Below are positions 1 to 5,974 of a DNA stretch of 6,421 nucleotides, one piece after another. The notes under the pieces were generated by a model. That model searched no databases, was not told where the DNA came from, and saw only the letters and a list, made by a program, of their open reading frames with translations. Both the position numbers and the translations under genes were made by a program. Every line of letters begins with the position of its first letter. Within the stretch, counting starts at the first letter, position 1. Origin of the DNA: Bacteroidales bacterium (GTDB lineage Bacteria; Bacteroidota; Bacteroidia; Bacteroidales; UBA3824); contig JAEEXW010000178.1 in the NCBI GenBank assembly GCA_016287995.1, forward strand, positions 1 through 6,421, in the 5' to 3' direction.

Positions 1-1
1 T

Positions 2-1060
2 GTTGTCAGCCAAAAGGCAGACCCCGAACAGCCGGAACAACCTGAGCAACCGGAACAACCTGAGCAACCGGAACAACCTGAGCAACCCGAAAACCCTGAG
101 CAACCTGAAAATCCCGTTGTTGAAAATCCGTTCAAAGAACCTGAAATCAGAGGAGGATATTTTCAAATTACTGATTTTGAGGAGTTGATGTGGTTGATGT
201 TTGAAGTTAACACCTGCGCGGATACAAGGGTTAAAGTGGTTTTAAACAGCAACATTATTGTTAACAAAAATTGTTTGCAACGTGTTTTGAAATCTTCGGG
301 GATTGCAAAAGCGTACGGCGATTTAACCGTTTGGCAGCCTGTCGGCACATTAGAAAATCCTTTTAACGGATATTTTGACGGTCAGGGACACGTAATCAGC
401 GGCATTTATATTGACGACAAATCGCAAGAGTATGCAGGACTTTTCGGCGTAGTAGGCTCCGAAGCCGTTATAAAAAATTTCGGCGTTGTAGACTCTTACA
501 TTTCGGGCGGTGAAAACGTCGGCGCAATTTGCGGAAAGTCAGAAGGCAAGATTGAAAACTGCTATTCTCTGTCAGAAGTAAAAGGAACAGGAAACGTTAA
601 CGGCATTGCGGGAAAAGTTGAAAGCACCTCAACGGTTGAAAACTGTTATTATTTGGCGGACGAACCGAAAGAAAACGACCCGTGCGCAAAAACTGCTGCC
701 GAGTTTAAATCCGGCGAAGTTGCGGAACTTCTTGCAAAAGGCGGCGAGGCTTGGAAAGATGTTAAAGAACTTCCGGGCGTAGAATCCGTTGTTGTTCCCG
801 ACGAACCCGAACAGCCTGAAAATCCCGAAAACCCCGAAACGGCAACAGAAAACATCACGCTTTCAAACGTAAAAATTTGGTCGTTTGAAAAGACAATCAT
901 CGTTGAAAATGCTGAAAAAGAAATCGTAATTGCCGATATGTCTGGGCGTGTTGTTAAAAACATAAAACCTGAAAACACGAGAACGGAAATTCATCTTAAT
1001 AAAGGCGGAATTTTCCTCGTTAAAACAGGGCTTTCAACCAAGAAAGTCGTGATACGTTAA
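2..1060 (+). CDS. Partial (5' end missing) GLUG-repeat surface protein with T9SS type A C-terminal sorting domain
   Basis: The frame is open from base 2 to the TAA at 1058-1060 and gives 352 residues of a longer protein. Residues 8-38 are a Pro-Glu-Gln/Asn linker. A typical start of a GLUG-protein domain follows (GGYFQITDFEEL, 51-62), then NPFNGYFDGQGH (119-130). Two GLUG-type repeats follow, at about 171-189 (ending KIENCYS) and 198-218 (ending VENCYYL). A second acidic Pro linker lies at 266-284. The last 68 residues have the shape of a Por secretion tail: a short beta-sandwich with IADMSGRVV, then GGIFLVKTG and a final KKVVIR. Known from the family: this tail directs export across the outer membrane by the type IX system and is cleaved, often leaving the protein surface-anchored. 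GLUG repeats occur in adhesin-like and protease-linked surface proteins; the role here is unknown. A TTG at 185 is not the start, because the domain reads through it. It is probably the last gene of its transcript. Confidence 0.85.
   Translation, partial: VVSQKADPEQPEQPEQPEQPEQPEQPEQPENPEQPENPVVENPFKEPEIRGGYFQITDFEELMWLMFEVNTCADTRVKVVLNSNIIVNKNCLQRVLKSSGIAKAYGDLTVWQPVGTLENPFNGYFDGQGHVISGIYIDDKSQEYAGLFGVVGSEAVIKNFGVVDSYISGGENVGAICGKSEGKIENCYSLSEVKGTGNVNGIAGKVESTSTVENCYYLADEPKENDPCAKTAAEFKSGEVAELLAKGGEAWKDVKELPGVESVVVPDEPEQPENPENPETATENITLSNVKIWSFEKTIIVENAEKEIVIADMSGRVVKNIKPENTRTEIHLNKGGIFLVKTGLSTKKVVIR
32..85 (+). repeat. Three perfect 18-bp tandem repeats coding for PEQPEQ
   Basis: The unit CCGGAACAACCTGAGCAA occurs three times without a mismatch at 32-49, 50-67 and 68-85. 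Each copy encodes two PEQ triplets of the linker. Diverged PEQ and PEN triplets flank the array on both sides (23-31 and 86-112). Because the unit is a multiple of 3, copy-number change would lengthen or shorten the linker without breaking the frame. Confidence 0.95.
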
Positions 1061-1064
1061 TTTC

Positions 1065-1079
1065 CCGTCTGGAAGACGG
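1065..1079 (+). terminator. Small GC-rich hairpin just after the GLUG gene, possible terminator
   Basis: CCGTCT (1065-1070) pairs perfectly with AGACGG (1074-1079) around a 3-base GGA loop, starting five bases after the stop codon. It is followed by TATTTCTAT, which is only moderately T-rich, so termination strength is uncertain. Confidence 0.5.
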
Positions 1080-1088
1080 TATTTCTAT

Positions 1089-1160
1089 AACCCCGTACAT
1101 AAAGCAACTTGTTGCTTGATGTGCGGGGTTGTTGTATCAGAATATGTGCGGGGATTTTTA
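1089..1160 (+). terminator. Long hairpin with a duplicated 3' arm, probable terminator region
   Basis: AACCCCGTACAT (1089-1100) pairs with ATGTGCGGGGTT (1119-1130) with one G-T wobble. Inside it, AAGCAA (1102-1107) pairs with TTGCTT (1112-1117) around CTTG. A second copy of the 3' arm, ATGTGCGGGG, sits at 1144-1153 and is directly followed by ATTTTTAT. The 5' arm could therefore pair with either copy, and only the distal pairing has a good T-run after it. The region lies between the GLUG gene and the regulator promoter, so a terminator is the simplest reading; a switching structure is a less likely alternative. Confidence 0.55.
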
Positions 1161-1180
1161 TGTAAAACAATGTAAAAAAC

Positions 1181-1211
1181 TTTTTTCTTAATAAAATATT
1201 TTCTACATTTG
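1181..1211 (+). promoter_or_regulatory. Bacteroidota-type promoter for the GntR regulator gene
   Basis: TACATTTG at 1204-1211 is an exact match to the TAnnTTTG -7 element. At the usual 19-base spacing upstream there is TTTT (1181-1184), a degenerate TTTG -33 element. Transcription would start near 1217, leaving a leader of only about 15-20 bases before the ATG at 1234. Confidence 0.6.
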
Positions 1212-1229
1212 CAGCACAGAACAGCACAG
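1212..1229 (+). repeat. Direct repeat CAGCACAG x2 in the regulator leader, possible operator
   Basis: CAGCACAG occurs at 1212-1219 and again at 1222-1229, so the copies are spaced one DNA helical turn (10 bases) apart. They cover the predicted transcription start directly after the -7 element. That is a suitable place for autorepression, but no other copy was seen in the window and the role is inference only. Confidence 0.4.
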
Positions 1230-1233
1230 TATT

Positions 1234-2241
1234 ATGACGGCGGAAAATTTTAAAAATATCTTTGACTTTAATAGTCAGGAACTCAAATACAAACAGATTG
1301 AAGAGACCATAACTTTGGCAGTTCAGAGCGGAAAAATCAAGCAAGGCGAAATTTTGCCCTCGGTCAACGAAATGAGCCGGGGCTGCGCTTTGAGCCGCGA
1401 TACGGTTTACAAGGCATATTCAAACCTCAAAAAACACGGTCTTATAGAGAGCGTGCCTAACAGAGGATATTTTGTCAGCAAGCCCGAATGTAAAGTTTTC
1501 TTGCTTTTGGACACTTTCAAGGCTTACAAGGAGGTTTTTTACCACAGTTTCAGAAAAGCCCTCAGCGCGGACATTCCGATTGACATAAGGTTTCACCACT
1601 ATAATATAAATGTGTTTGAAACGGCGGTCAAGGAGTCGCTCGGACATTACAGCAAATACGTGATTATGAATTTTGACGACAACAAAATCCCGAAAATCAT
1701 AAGCCGTATTCCGAGGGAAAAACTTTTGCTTATTGACTGGAATATTTATTCGCGCAGCGGTGTCAGCAAGATTTGGCAGGACTTCGGACAGGGCGTTTAC
1801 GACGCTTTGCAGGACAATTTGGATAGGATAAAAAAATACAAAAAATTTGTTTTTCTTTATCCAGAATTTACCGATCATCCGAGGGAAACGGTGGAATATT
1901 TCAGAAAGTTTTGTGCGGATTTTGAGATTCATAGTCAGATACTTTATTCTTCGGCGCAGTTTGACGTGAAAAACGGCGAACTTTATTTCCTTGTCAGCGA
2001 CCGTACGTTAGCGATATTTTTGGAGCAGTGTCAGTCTAAGGGGTTGACAATCGGCAAGGATGCGGGAGTGATTTCTTTCAACGAGACGCCTATGAAAAAA
2101 TACGTCAGCGGGGGCATTACCGTTTTGAGTACGGATTTCAAAATTATGGGCGAAAAGGCGGCTGAATTTGTTATCAGTTCCGATTCAAAATTTGAAGATA
2201 TAAAAATTCCGACAAAAATTTTAGTTAGAAATTCGTTGTAA
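1234..2241 (+). CDS. GntR-family transcriptional regulator with sugar-binding-like effector domain
   Basis: This is a 335-residue DNA-binding regulator. Residues 18-82 form a GntR winged helix-turn-helix with the family hallmarks: KYKQIEETI, the GEILPSVNEMS turn, the recognition segment LSRDTVYKAYSNLKKHGLIES, and the wing NRGYFV. From about residue 88 the protein resembles a LacI/periplasmic-binding-protein fold (VFLLLDTFKAYKEVFYHSF, later GKDAGVISFNETP). This architecture is known in Bacteroidota for sugar-responsive repressors; from memory the Bacteroides fucose regulator FucR has the same layout. The effector here cannot be named. The ATG at 1234 is chosen because it lies about 20 bases after a TAnnTTTG element and leaves the usual short N-terminus ahead of the HTH. 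There is no Shine-Dalgarno sequence, which is normal in this phylum. The gene sits upstream of rpsU and a GH43-transporter operon, which it may control. Confidence 0.88.
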   Translation: MTAENFKNIFDFNSQELKYKQIEETITLAVQSGKIKQGEILPSVNEMSRGCALSRDTVYKAYSNLKKHGLIESVPNRGYFVSKPECKVFLLLDTFKAYKEVFYHSFRKALSADIPIDIRFHHYNINVFETAVKESLGHYSKYVIMNFDDNKIPKIISRIPREKLLLIDWNIYSRSGVSKIWQDFGQGVYDALQDNLDRIKKYKKFVFLYPEFTDHPRETVEYFRKFCADFEIHSQILYSSAQFDVKNGELYFLVSDRTLAIFLEQCQSKGLTIGKDAGVISFNETPMKKYVSGGITVLSTDFKIMGEKAAEFVISSDSKFEDIKIPTKILVRNSL

Positions 2242-2284
2242 ATCATAAAATTATATTTCTGACTAAAAAAAACTTAAAAAATCT

Positions 2285-2315
2285 TTTGTCCGATAGAAAT
2301 CTTTTTGTAATTTTG
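2285..2315 (+). promoter_or_regulatory. Consensus Bacteroidota promoter for rpsU
   Basis: TTTG at 2285-2288, exactly 19 bases, then TAATTTTG at 2308-2315: a full match to the TTTG-N19-TAnnTTTG housekeeping promoter. Transcription should start near 2322, giving an A/T-rich leader of about 50 bases. This fits the high expression expected of a ribosomal protein gene. Confidence 0.8.
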
Positions 2316-2344
2316 CCGTCTGAAAAATTAAATTTAATTTATTA

Positions 2345-2354
2345 TAGTTAACTA
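2345..2354. repeat. 10-bp perfect palindrome TAGTTAACTA in the rpsU leader
   Basis: The palindrome lies about 25 bases after the predicted start point and 20 bases before the ATG. It has no loop, so it is more plausible as a DNA site than an RNA hairpin. The core GTTAAC recurs elsewhere in the window, including inside genes, so the significance is low. Confidence 0.25.
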
Positions 2355-2373
2355 AATAATTAAAAAAAAGGAT

Positions 2374-2571
2374 ATGATCATAGTACCTATCAAAGAGGGC
2401 GAAAACATTGAAAAAGCCCTCAAAAAGTTCAAAAGAAAATTTGAAAAAACAGGCGTAGTTAAAGAACTTCGCGAAAGACAAGCCTTTACGAAATTTTCCG
2501 TAAGAAGAAGAGATCAAATCAAAAAGGCGATTTACATTCAAAAACTCCAAAGAAGTTTGGAAGACAATTAG
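2374..2571 (+). CDS. rpsU: 30S ribosomal protein bS21
   Basis: The gene encodes the 65-residue small-subunit protein bS21, which binds near the 3' end of 16S rRNA. The start MIIVPIKEGENIEKALKKFKRKFEKTG is the classic Bacteroidota bS21 N-terminus. The basic helical remainder (VVKELRERQ, then FSVRRRDQIKKAIY) and the length also fit the family. It is transcribed alone, from a consensus promoter to an intrinsic terminator. Upstream of the ATG only AAGG at a 2-base spacing is visible, so there is no strong Shine-Dalgarno. That matters because in Bacteroidota bS21 takes part in masking the anti-Shine-Dalgarno, and in some Flavobacteriia rpsU itself carries a strong SD as a feedback device. Such a device is not evident here. 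Confidence 0.96.
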   Translation: MIIVPIKEGENIEKALKKFKRKFEKTGVVKELRERQAFTKFSVRRRDQIKKAIYIQKLQRSLEDN

Positions 2572-2615
2572 TCTTTTTCATAGGCTTAATTTTTTTGTTT
2601 TTTTGTTTTTAGTAT

Positions 2616-2657
2616 GGTCCGGTCTTGGTATGAAAATATTAGACCGGATTTTTTTTT
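2616..2657 (+). terminator. Intrinsic terminator of rpsU
   Basis: TCCGGTCT (2618-2625) pairs perfectly with AGACCGGA (2641-2648) around a 15-base loop, and nine T residues follow (2649-2657). Two further G-T pairs can form at the base. A T-rich stretch (T7-G-T7-G-T5, 2590-2610) precedes the stem. This should insulate the GH43 operon from rpsU transcription. Confidence 0.9.
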
Positions 2658-2666
2658 GTAAAAAAG

Positions 2667-2697
2667 TTTCTAATTTACAAATTTTATCTTTACTTTG
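2667..2697 (+). promoter_or_regulatory. Probable promoter of the GH43-transporter operon
   Basis: TTTC at 2667-2670, a 19-base spacer and TTACTTTG at 2690-2697 match the TTTG-N19-TAnnTTTG promoter with one mismatch in each element. It lies just after the rpsU terminator. Transcription would start near 2704 with a leader of about 40 A/T-rich bases. The weaker elements suit a regulated promoter. Confidence 0.55.
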
Positions 2698-2711
2698 CAG
2701 CAAAATTTATA

Positions 2712-2724
2712 TAACAATTTGTTA
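2712..2724. promoter_or_regulatory. Inverted repeat TAACA-ATT-TGTTA, possible operator
   Basis: A perfect 5-bp inverted repeat with a 3-base centre lies 14 bases after the -7 element, that is just downstream of the predicted start point. A repressor bound here could block the GH43 operon. The sequence is A/T-rich, so chance occurrence is possible, and no matching copy is seen at the regulator's own promoter. Confidence 0.3.
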
Positions 2725-2744
2725 ACATTTATTAATATATTGAT

Positions 2745-4487
2745 ATGAAAGCAAAACACCTTTTGTTGGTAGCGGCACTGCTGTTTGGCGGCTGTAATTC
2801 CGGCATAAATTTGATGAAGGATAGGGCTTATTTTAAGAGTTTTACATACACCGGCAATGACCCGTGTTTTGAGGAATCGCGGCTTCAAGAAGGCGAGATT
2901 TTCAATCCCGTCTTACAGGGGGCTTACTCTGATGCGAGTGTTTGCAGAAAGGGCGGAGATTATTATATGATAACCTCCACTTACACATTTTTCCCGGGGC
3001 TTGCAGTACTTCACAGCAAAGATCTTGTTAACTGGGAGCAGGTTTCGTATGCTCTTCCTACTGAAAGGCAATGTCTTAATACATCTTTGAAATCAATTCA
3101 GGGAATTTTCCCCTCAACGATACGTTACAACAAGCATGATGATTATTTTTACATTACGGGCACTTTTGTAGGTGGCGGCGGACATTTTATAATTAAGACC
3201 AAGGACCCTGCCGGAGAGTGGAGCGATCCCGAATGGATATTCGGAATAGGCGGCGTTCATCCTTCGCTGTTTATTGACGACGACGGCACGGCTTATCTGC
3301 TTAATCAAGGCACGCCCGATAGAGTGCCGGATTATCCCGATTTCAAAGTTATTTGGATGCAGAGGTTCAACCTTCAAACCATGAAGACCGAAGGCGAAAG
3401 AAAAATTATACTTGCCGGCGGAGATATTCCCGAAAAAAAACCGGCATGGCTCGAAGCACCGCATCTTTTCAAAATTGACGGCTATTATTATTTGACCGCT
3501 TCGGAAGGCGGCAGTTTAGGTAATGGTTTTGCGAGTTGCGTTTACCGTTCAAGCGAAGTTTTTGGACCGTACACTCGTTACGAAAACAATCCTATCCTTA
3601 CTCAGCGTAGGTTGACGGCAGGACGCGAGGACGCTGTTATCTGTACCGGACATACCGATTTTGTTGACACTCCGGAGGGTGATTGGTATTCATTTTTTCA
3701 GGGAGTGAGACCTTATTCACCGAATGGCGATTATAATTATGGTAGGGAAACTTTTATGTTGCCGGTAATTTTTGATGAAGGCTGGCCGTATATTATCAGA
3801 AATGGCGACAATATTTCGTTAAAACTTAAAGCACCAAAAGGGGGCTCATACGTAAAGGATTCGGCTGCTTTTTCTCCGCATATTCCGCATGGAAATTTTA
3901 CGTATAAGGAGAGATTTTTGAAAGAAGAACTTCCCTTGCAATGGTTTTACCTCAGAACGCCGGTATCGCCTGATATGGAAAAGCGCGGCAGCCTTGATGA
4001 GGGAATTGTGATTCCGTTGGAAATCAACAATATCCGTTCTATAAGGCATACCTCTTTTATCGCTATGAGACAGATGCATAATGTTTTTTCTTCGGAAGTT
4101 GAAATGCACTTTTTGCCGGGCAGTGTTGAACAGTTTGCCGGACTTGCGCTTTTTGGTGGCGATAGTTACGGCTATCAGTTTGGAGTTTCGTTGAGGGACG
4201 ATTTGCCGACTTTGATTTTGCAGCGTTCGGTAAAACAAGGTGAAACTGTTGCAAAAGAAGAACTTGAAGTAAAAAAACTTGACAGCGGTTTTGCTGGCAG
4301 AATCATCTTGCGGGTAGAAAGGCGTGATGACGGTTTTGTCTTCAAGTATAGATATAGTGAGGAAGCGGAATATGAAATTTTGAAAGACAAGGTTTCTGTT
4401 GAATATCTCAGTGAGCGGAAAACTGGTGAATTTTATGGAACCGTTATAGGTATGTATGCAAGTAAAGAGGAGGGTAGTGAAATTTAA
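2745..4487 (+). CDS. GH43 family glycosidase lipoprotein (beta-xylosidase/arabinofuranosidase type)
   Basis: The 580-residue protein begins with a lipoprotein signal: MKAK, a hydrophobic core, and LFGGC with Cys17 as the lipidated residue. It should be anchored to a membrane outside the cytoplasm. The five-bladed GH43 catalytic domain spans about 50-365: NPVLQGAYSDAS with the base Asp63, FFPGLAVLHSKDLVNW, WLEAPHLFKIDGYYYL with the acid Glu237, GHTDFV (His303) and YGRETFMLPV (Arg334). From about 384 there is a beta-sandwich like the GH43 C-terminal concanavalin-like domain. The family removes xylose or arabinose units from plant glycans; the exact substrate is not readable here. Two oddities: the pKa-modulator Asp expected in the IDPS motif is His172 (GVHPS), and the last beta-strand seems missing, with a matching peptide in the +1 frame just past the stop. 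It is the first gene of a likely operon, 33 bases before the transporter. Confidence 0.9.
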   Translation: MKAKHLLLVAALLFGGCNSGINLMKDRAYFKSFTYTGNDPCFEESRLQEGEIFNPVLQGAYSDASVCRKGGDYYMITSTYTFFPGLAVLHSKDLVNWEQVSYALPTERQCLNTSLKSIQGIFPSTIRYNKHDDYFYITGTFVGGGGHFIIKTKDPAGEWSDPEWIFGIGGVHPSLFIDDDGTAYLLNQGTPDRVPDYPDFKVIWMQRFNLQTMKTEGERKIILAGGDIPEKKPAWLEAPHLFKIDGYYYLTASEGGSLGNGFASCVYRSSEVFGPYTRYENNPILTQRRLTAGREDAVICTGHTDFVDTPEGDWYSFFQGVRPYSPNGDYNYGRETFMLPVIFDEGWPYIIRNGDNISLKLKAPKGGSYVKDSAAFSPHIPHGNFTYKERFLKEELPLQWFYLRTPVSPDMEKRGSLDEGIVIPLEINNIRSIRHTSFIAMRQMHNVFSSEVEMHFLPGSVEQFAGLALFGGDSYGYQFGVSLRDDLPTLILQRSVKQGETVAKEELEVKKLDSGFAGRIILRVERRDDGFVFKYRYSEEAEYEILKDKVSVEYLSERKTGEFYGTVIGMYASKEEGSEI

Positions 4488-4520
4488 ACATTTTAAATAA
4501 AAATCAAATAACTAAAAATA

Positions 4521-5939
4521 ATGACAAAATTTAGGTGGGTGATTTGTGCGTTGCTGTTTTTTGCAACCACTGTTAATTATTTGGATCGGCAGGTTTTATC
4601 GCTGACTTGGAAAGATTTTATCGCTCTTGATTTTCATTGGAACGATAAAGATTACGGTAATATAACTGCCATATTTTCAATTTTTTACGCTTTTATATCG
4701 CTTTTTGCAGGCAAGTTCATTGACTGGATGGGAACCAAAAAAGGCTATATTTGGGCTATTGTGATTTGGTCTGTTGGAGCGTGCCTTCATGCCGCTTGTG
4801 GTTGGGCGACTATGGCTCTGACCGGAATCGCAGACATGGAGTCGTTGAGGGCTGTTGAGAAGGGTTCTCAAATTGCCTTGATGGTATCTTCAACGAGTGT
4901 TTGGCTTTTCTTGGCGTGCAGAATTATTTTGGCCACTGGTGAGGCTGGCAATTTTCCTGCTGCAATCAAGGTTACGGCAGAATATTTTCCGAAGAAAGAC
5001 CGCGCATACGCAACTTCAATTTTTAATGCAGGAGCCTCTGTTGGCGCACTTGTAGCACCGCTTTCGATTCCGCTTTTAGCAAAAAATATGGGTTGGGAGA
5101 TGGCTTTTATAATCATTGGTGCGATAGGTTTTGTTTGGGCGGGATTTTGGCTGTTTTTGTACTCTTCACCCTCCCAGAGCAAGTATGTTAACAAAGAGGA
5201 ATTAGCCTACATCGAGTCTGATAAAGGCGAAACCGTTGAAACAAAACCTGATAAAAAAGAACCTAAAATGTCGCTCCTTGACTGTTTTAAATACCGTCAG
5301 ACGTGGGCGTTTATCGTCGGAAAACTTATGACGGACGGTGTTTGGTGGTTTTTCCTGTTTTGGGCACCGGCATATTTTTCTGAACTCGGCTATCCGTCTT
5401 CATCAGGAATGGGTCAGGCACTGATTTTTGTGCTTTATTTGATTGTAACGGTGGTTTCTATTTTGGGCGGTTATTTGCCTAAACTATTTGTTGAAAAGAT
5501 GGGAATGAACCCTTACGCCGGAAGAATGAGGGCGATGTTGATGTTTGCATTTCTTCCAATTTTTGCAATGTTTGCACAGCCTTTGGCTTCAACATCTGTT
5601 TGGTGGCCTTGCATTATCATCGGACTTGCAGGAGCAGGGCATCAAGCATGGTCGGCAAATCTCTATTCTACCATCGGTGATATGTTTCCGAAATCAGCAA
5701 TAGCAACAATTACCGGTATTGGAACTATGTTTGGAGGATTATGTTCGTTTGCAATTAACAAATACTCAGGAAAATTGTTTACTTATGCCGAAGAATTAGG
5801 CGAACAATTCACATTTTTCGGAGTAAGCGGCAAACCTGCTGGTTATATGATGGTATTTTGTTATTGTGCCGTAGCATACTTGTTGGCTTGGTGCATAATG
5901 AAATTGCTTGTACCGAAATACAAATTAATAGAATTATAA
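4521..5939 (+). CDS. MFS transporter, anion:cation symporter (ACS) family, hexuronate-transporter-like
   Basis: This is a 472-residue inner-membrane protein with about 12 hydrophobic segments and a cytoplasmic central loop near 212-255 (charged, Lys/Glu-rich). Family signatures of the ExuT/DgoT-like ACS group are clear: ATTVNYLDRQVLS in helix 1 (15-27), the MFS loop GKFIDWMGTKKGY (64-76), and GEAGNFPAAIKVTAEYFPKK (140-159) followed by FNAGASVGALVAPL. Known members import glucuronate, galacturonate or related sugar acids with protons. A stretch of about 30 residues (97-126) between helices 3 and 4 is longer than in the enterobacterial proteins; I recall the same in Bacteroides homologues. The gene follows the GH43 lipoprotein by 33 bases with no terminator, so the two are probably co-transcribed. 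The A-rich leader AAAAATA-ATG has no SD, as expected. A neutral sugar substrate cannot be excluded. Confidence 0.88.
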   Translation: MTKFRWVICALLFFATTVNYLDRQVLSLTWKDFIALDFHWNDKDYGNITAIFSIFYAFISLFAGKFIDWMGTKKGYIWAIVIWSVGACLHAACGWATMALTGIADMESLRAVEKGSQIALMVSSTSVWLFLACRIILATGEAGNFPAAIKVTAEYFPKKDRAYATSIFNAGASVGALVAPLSIPLLAKNMGWEMAFIIIGAIGFVWAGFWLFLYSSPSQSKYVNKEELAYIESDKGETVETKPDKKEPKMSLLDCFKYRQTWAFIVGKLMTDGVWWFFLFWAPAYFSELGYPSSSGMGQALIFVLYLIVTVVSILGGYLPKLFVEKMGMNPYAGRMRAMLMFAFLPIFAMFAQPLASTSVWWPCIIIGLAGAGHQAWSANLYSTIGDMFPKSAIATITGIGTMFGGLCSFAINKYSGKLFTYAEELGEQFTFFGVSGKPAGYMMVFCYCAVAYLLAWCIMKLLVPKYKLIEL

Positions 5940-5974
5940 AATAAAGGTTAACTTTAATTAATTACTACTTTACA

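Noticed and set aside
3..188. A + strand reading frame giving an Asn/Leu/Ser-rich repetitive peptide
   Set aside because: It is the PEQ linker of the GLUG protein read out of frame; the true frame is open through the same bases and continues into recognisable domains.
1420..1932. A 170-codon open frame on the - strand inside the regulator gene
   Set aside because: It is wholly antisense to a well-recognised GntR gene, has no family resemblance and no promoter that I can see.
2262..2290. Possible hairpin GAC...AAAA/TTTT...GTC after the regulator gene as a terminator
   Set aside because: The pairing is short, A/T-only apart from one end, needs a bulge and overlaps the -33 element of the rpsU promoter.
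1208..2702. Shared TTTGCAGCA at the regulator and GH43 promoters as a common operator
   Set aside because: It begins with the last four bases of the -7 element, and TTTGC followed by similar bases is common at Bacteroidota promoters, so it does not need a regulator to explain it.
2347..5953. GTTAAC recurring in the leaders of rpsU (2347), the GH43 gene (2721) and the YczE-like gene (about 5947)
   Set aside because: The hexamer also occurs inside coding regions (for example near 205, 596, 3027 and 5188), so it is not specific to leaders in this A/T-rich DNA.
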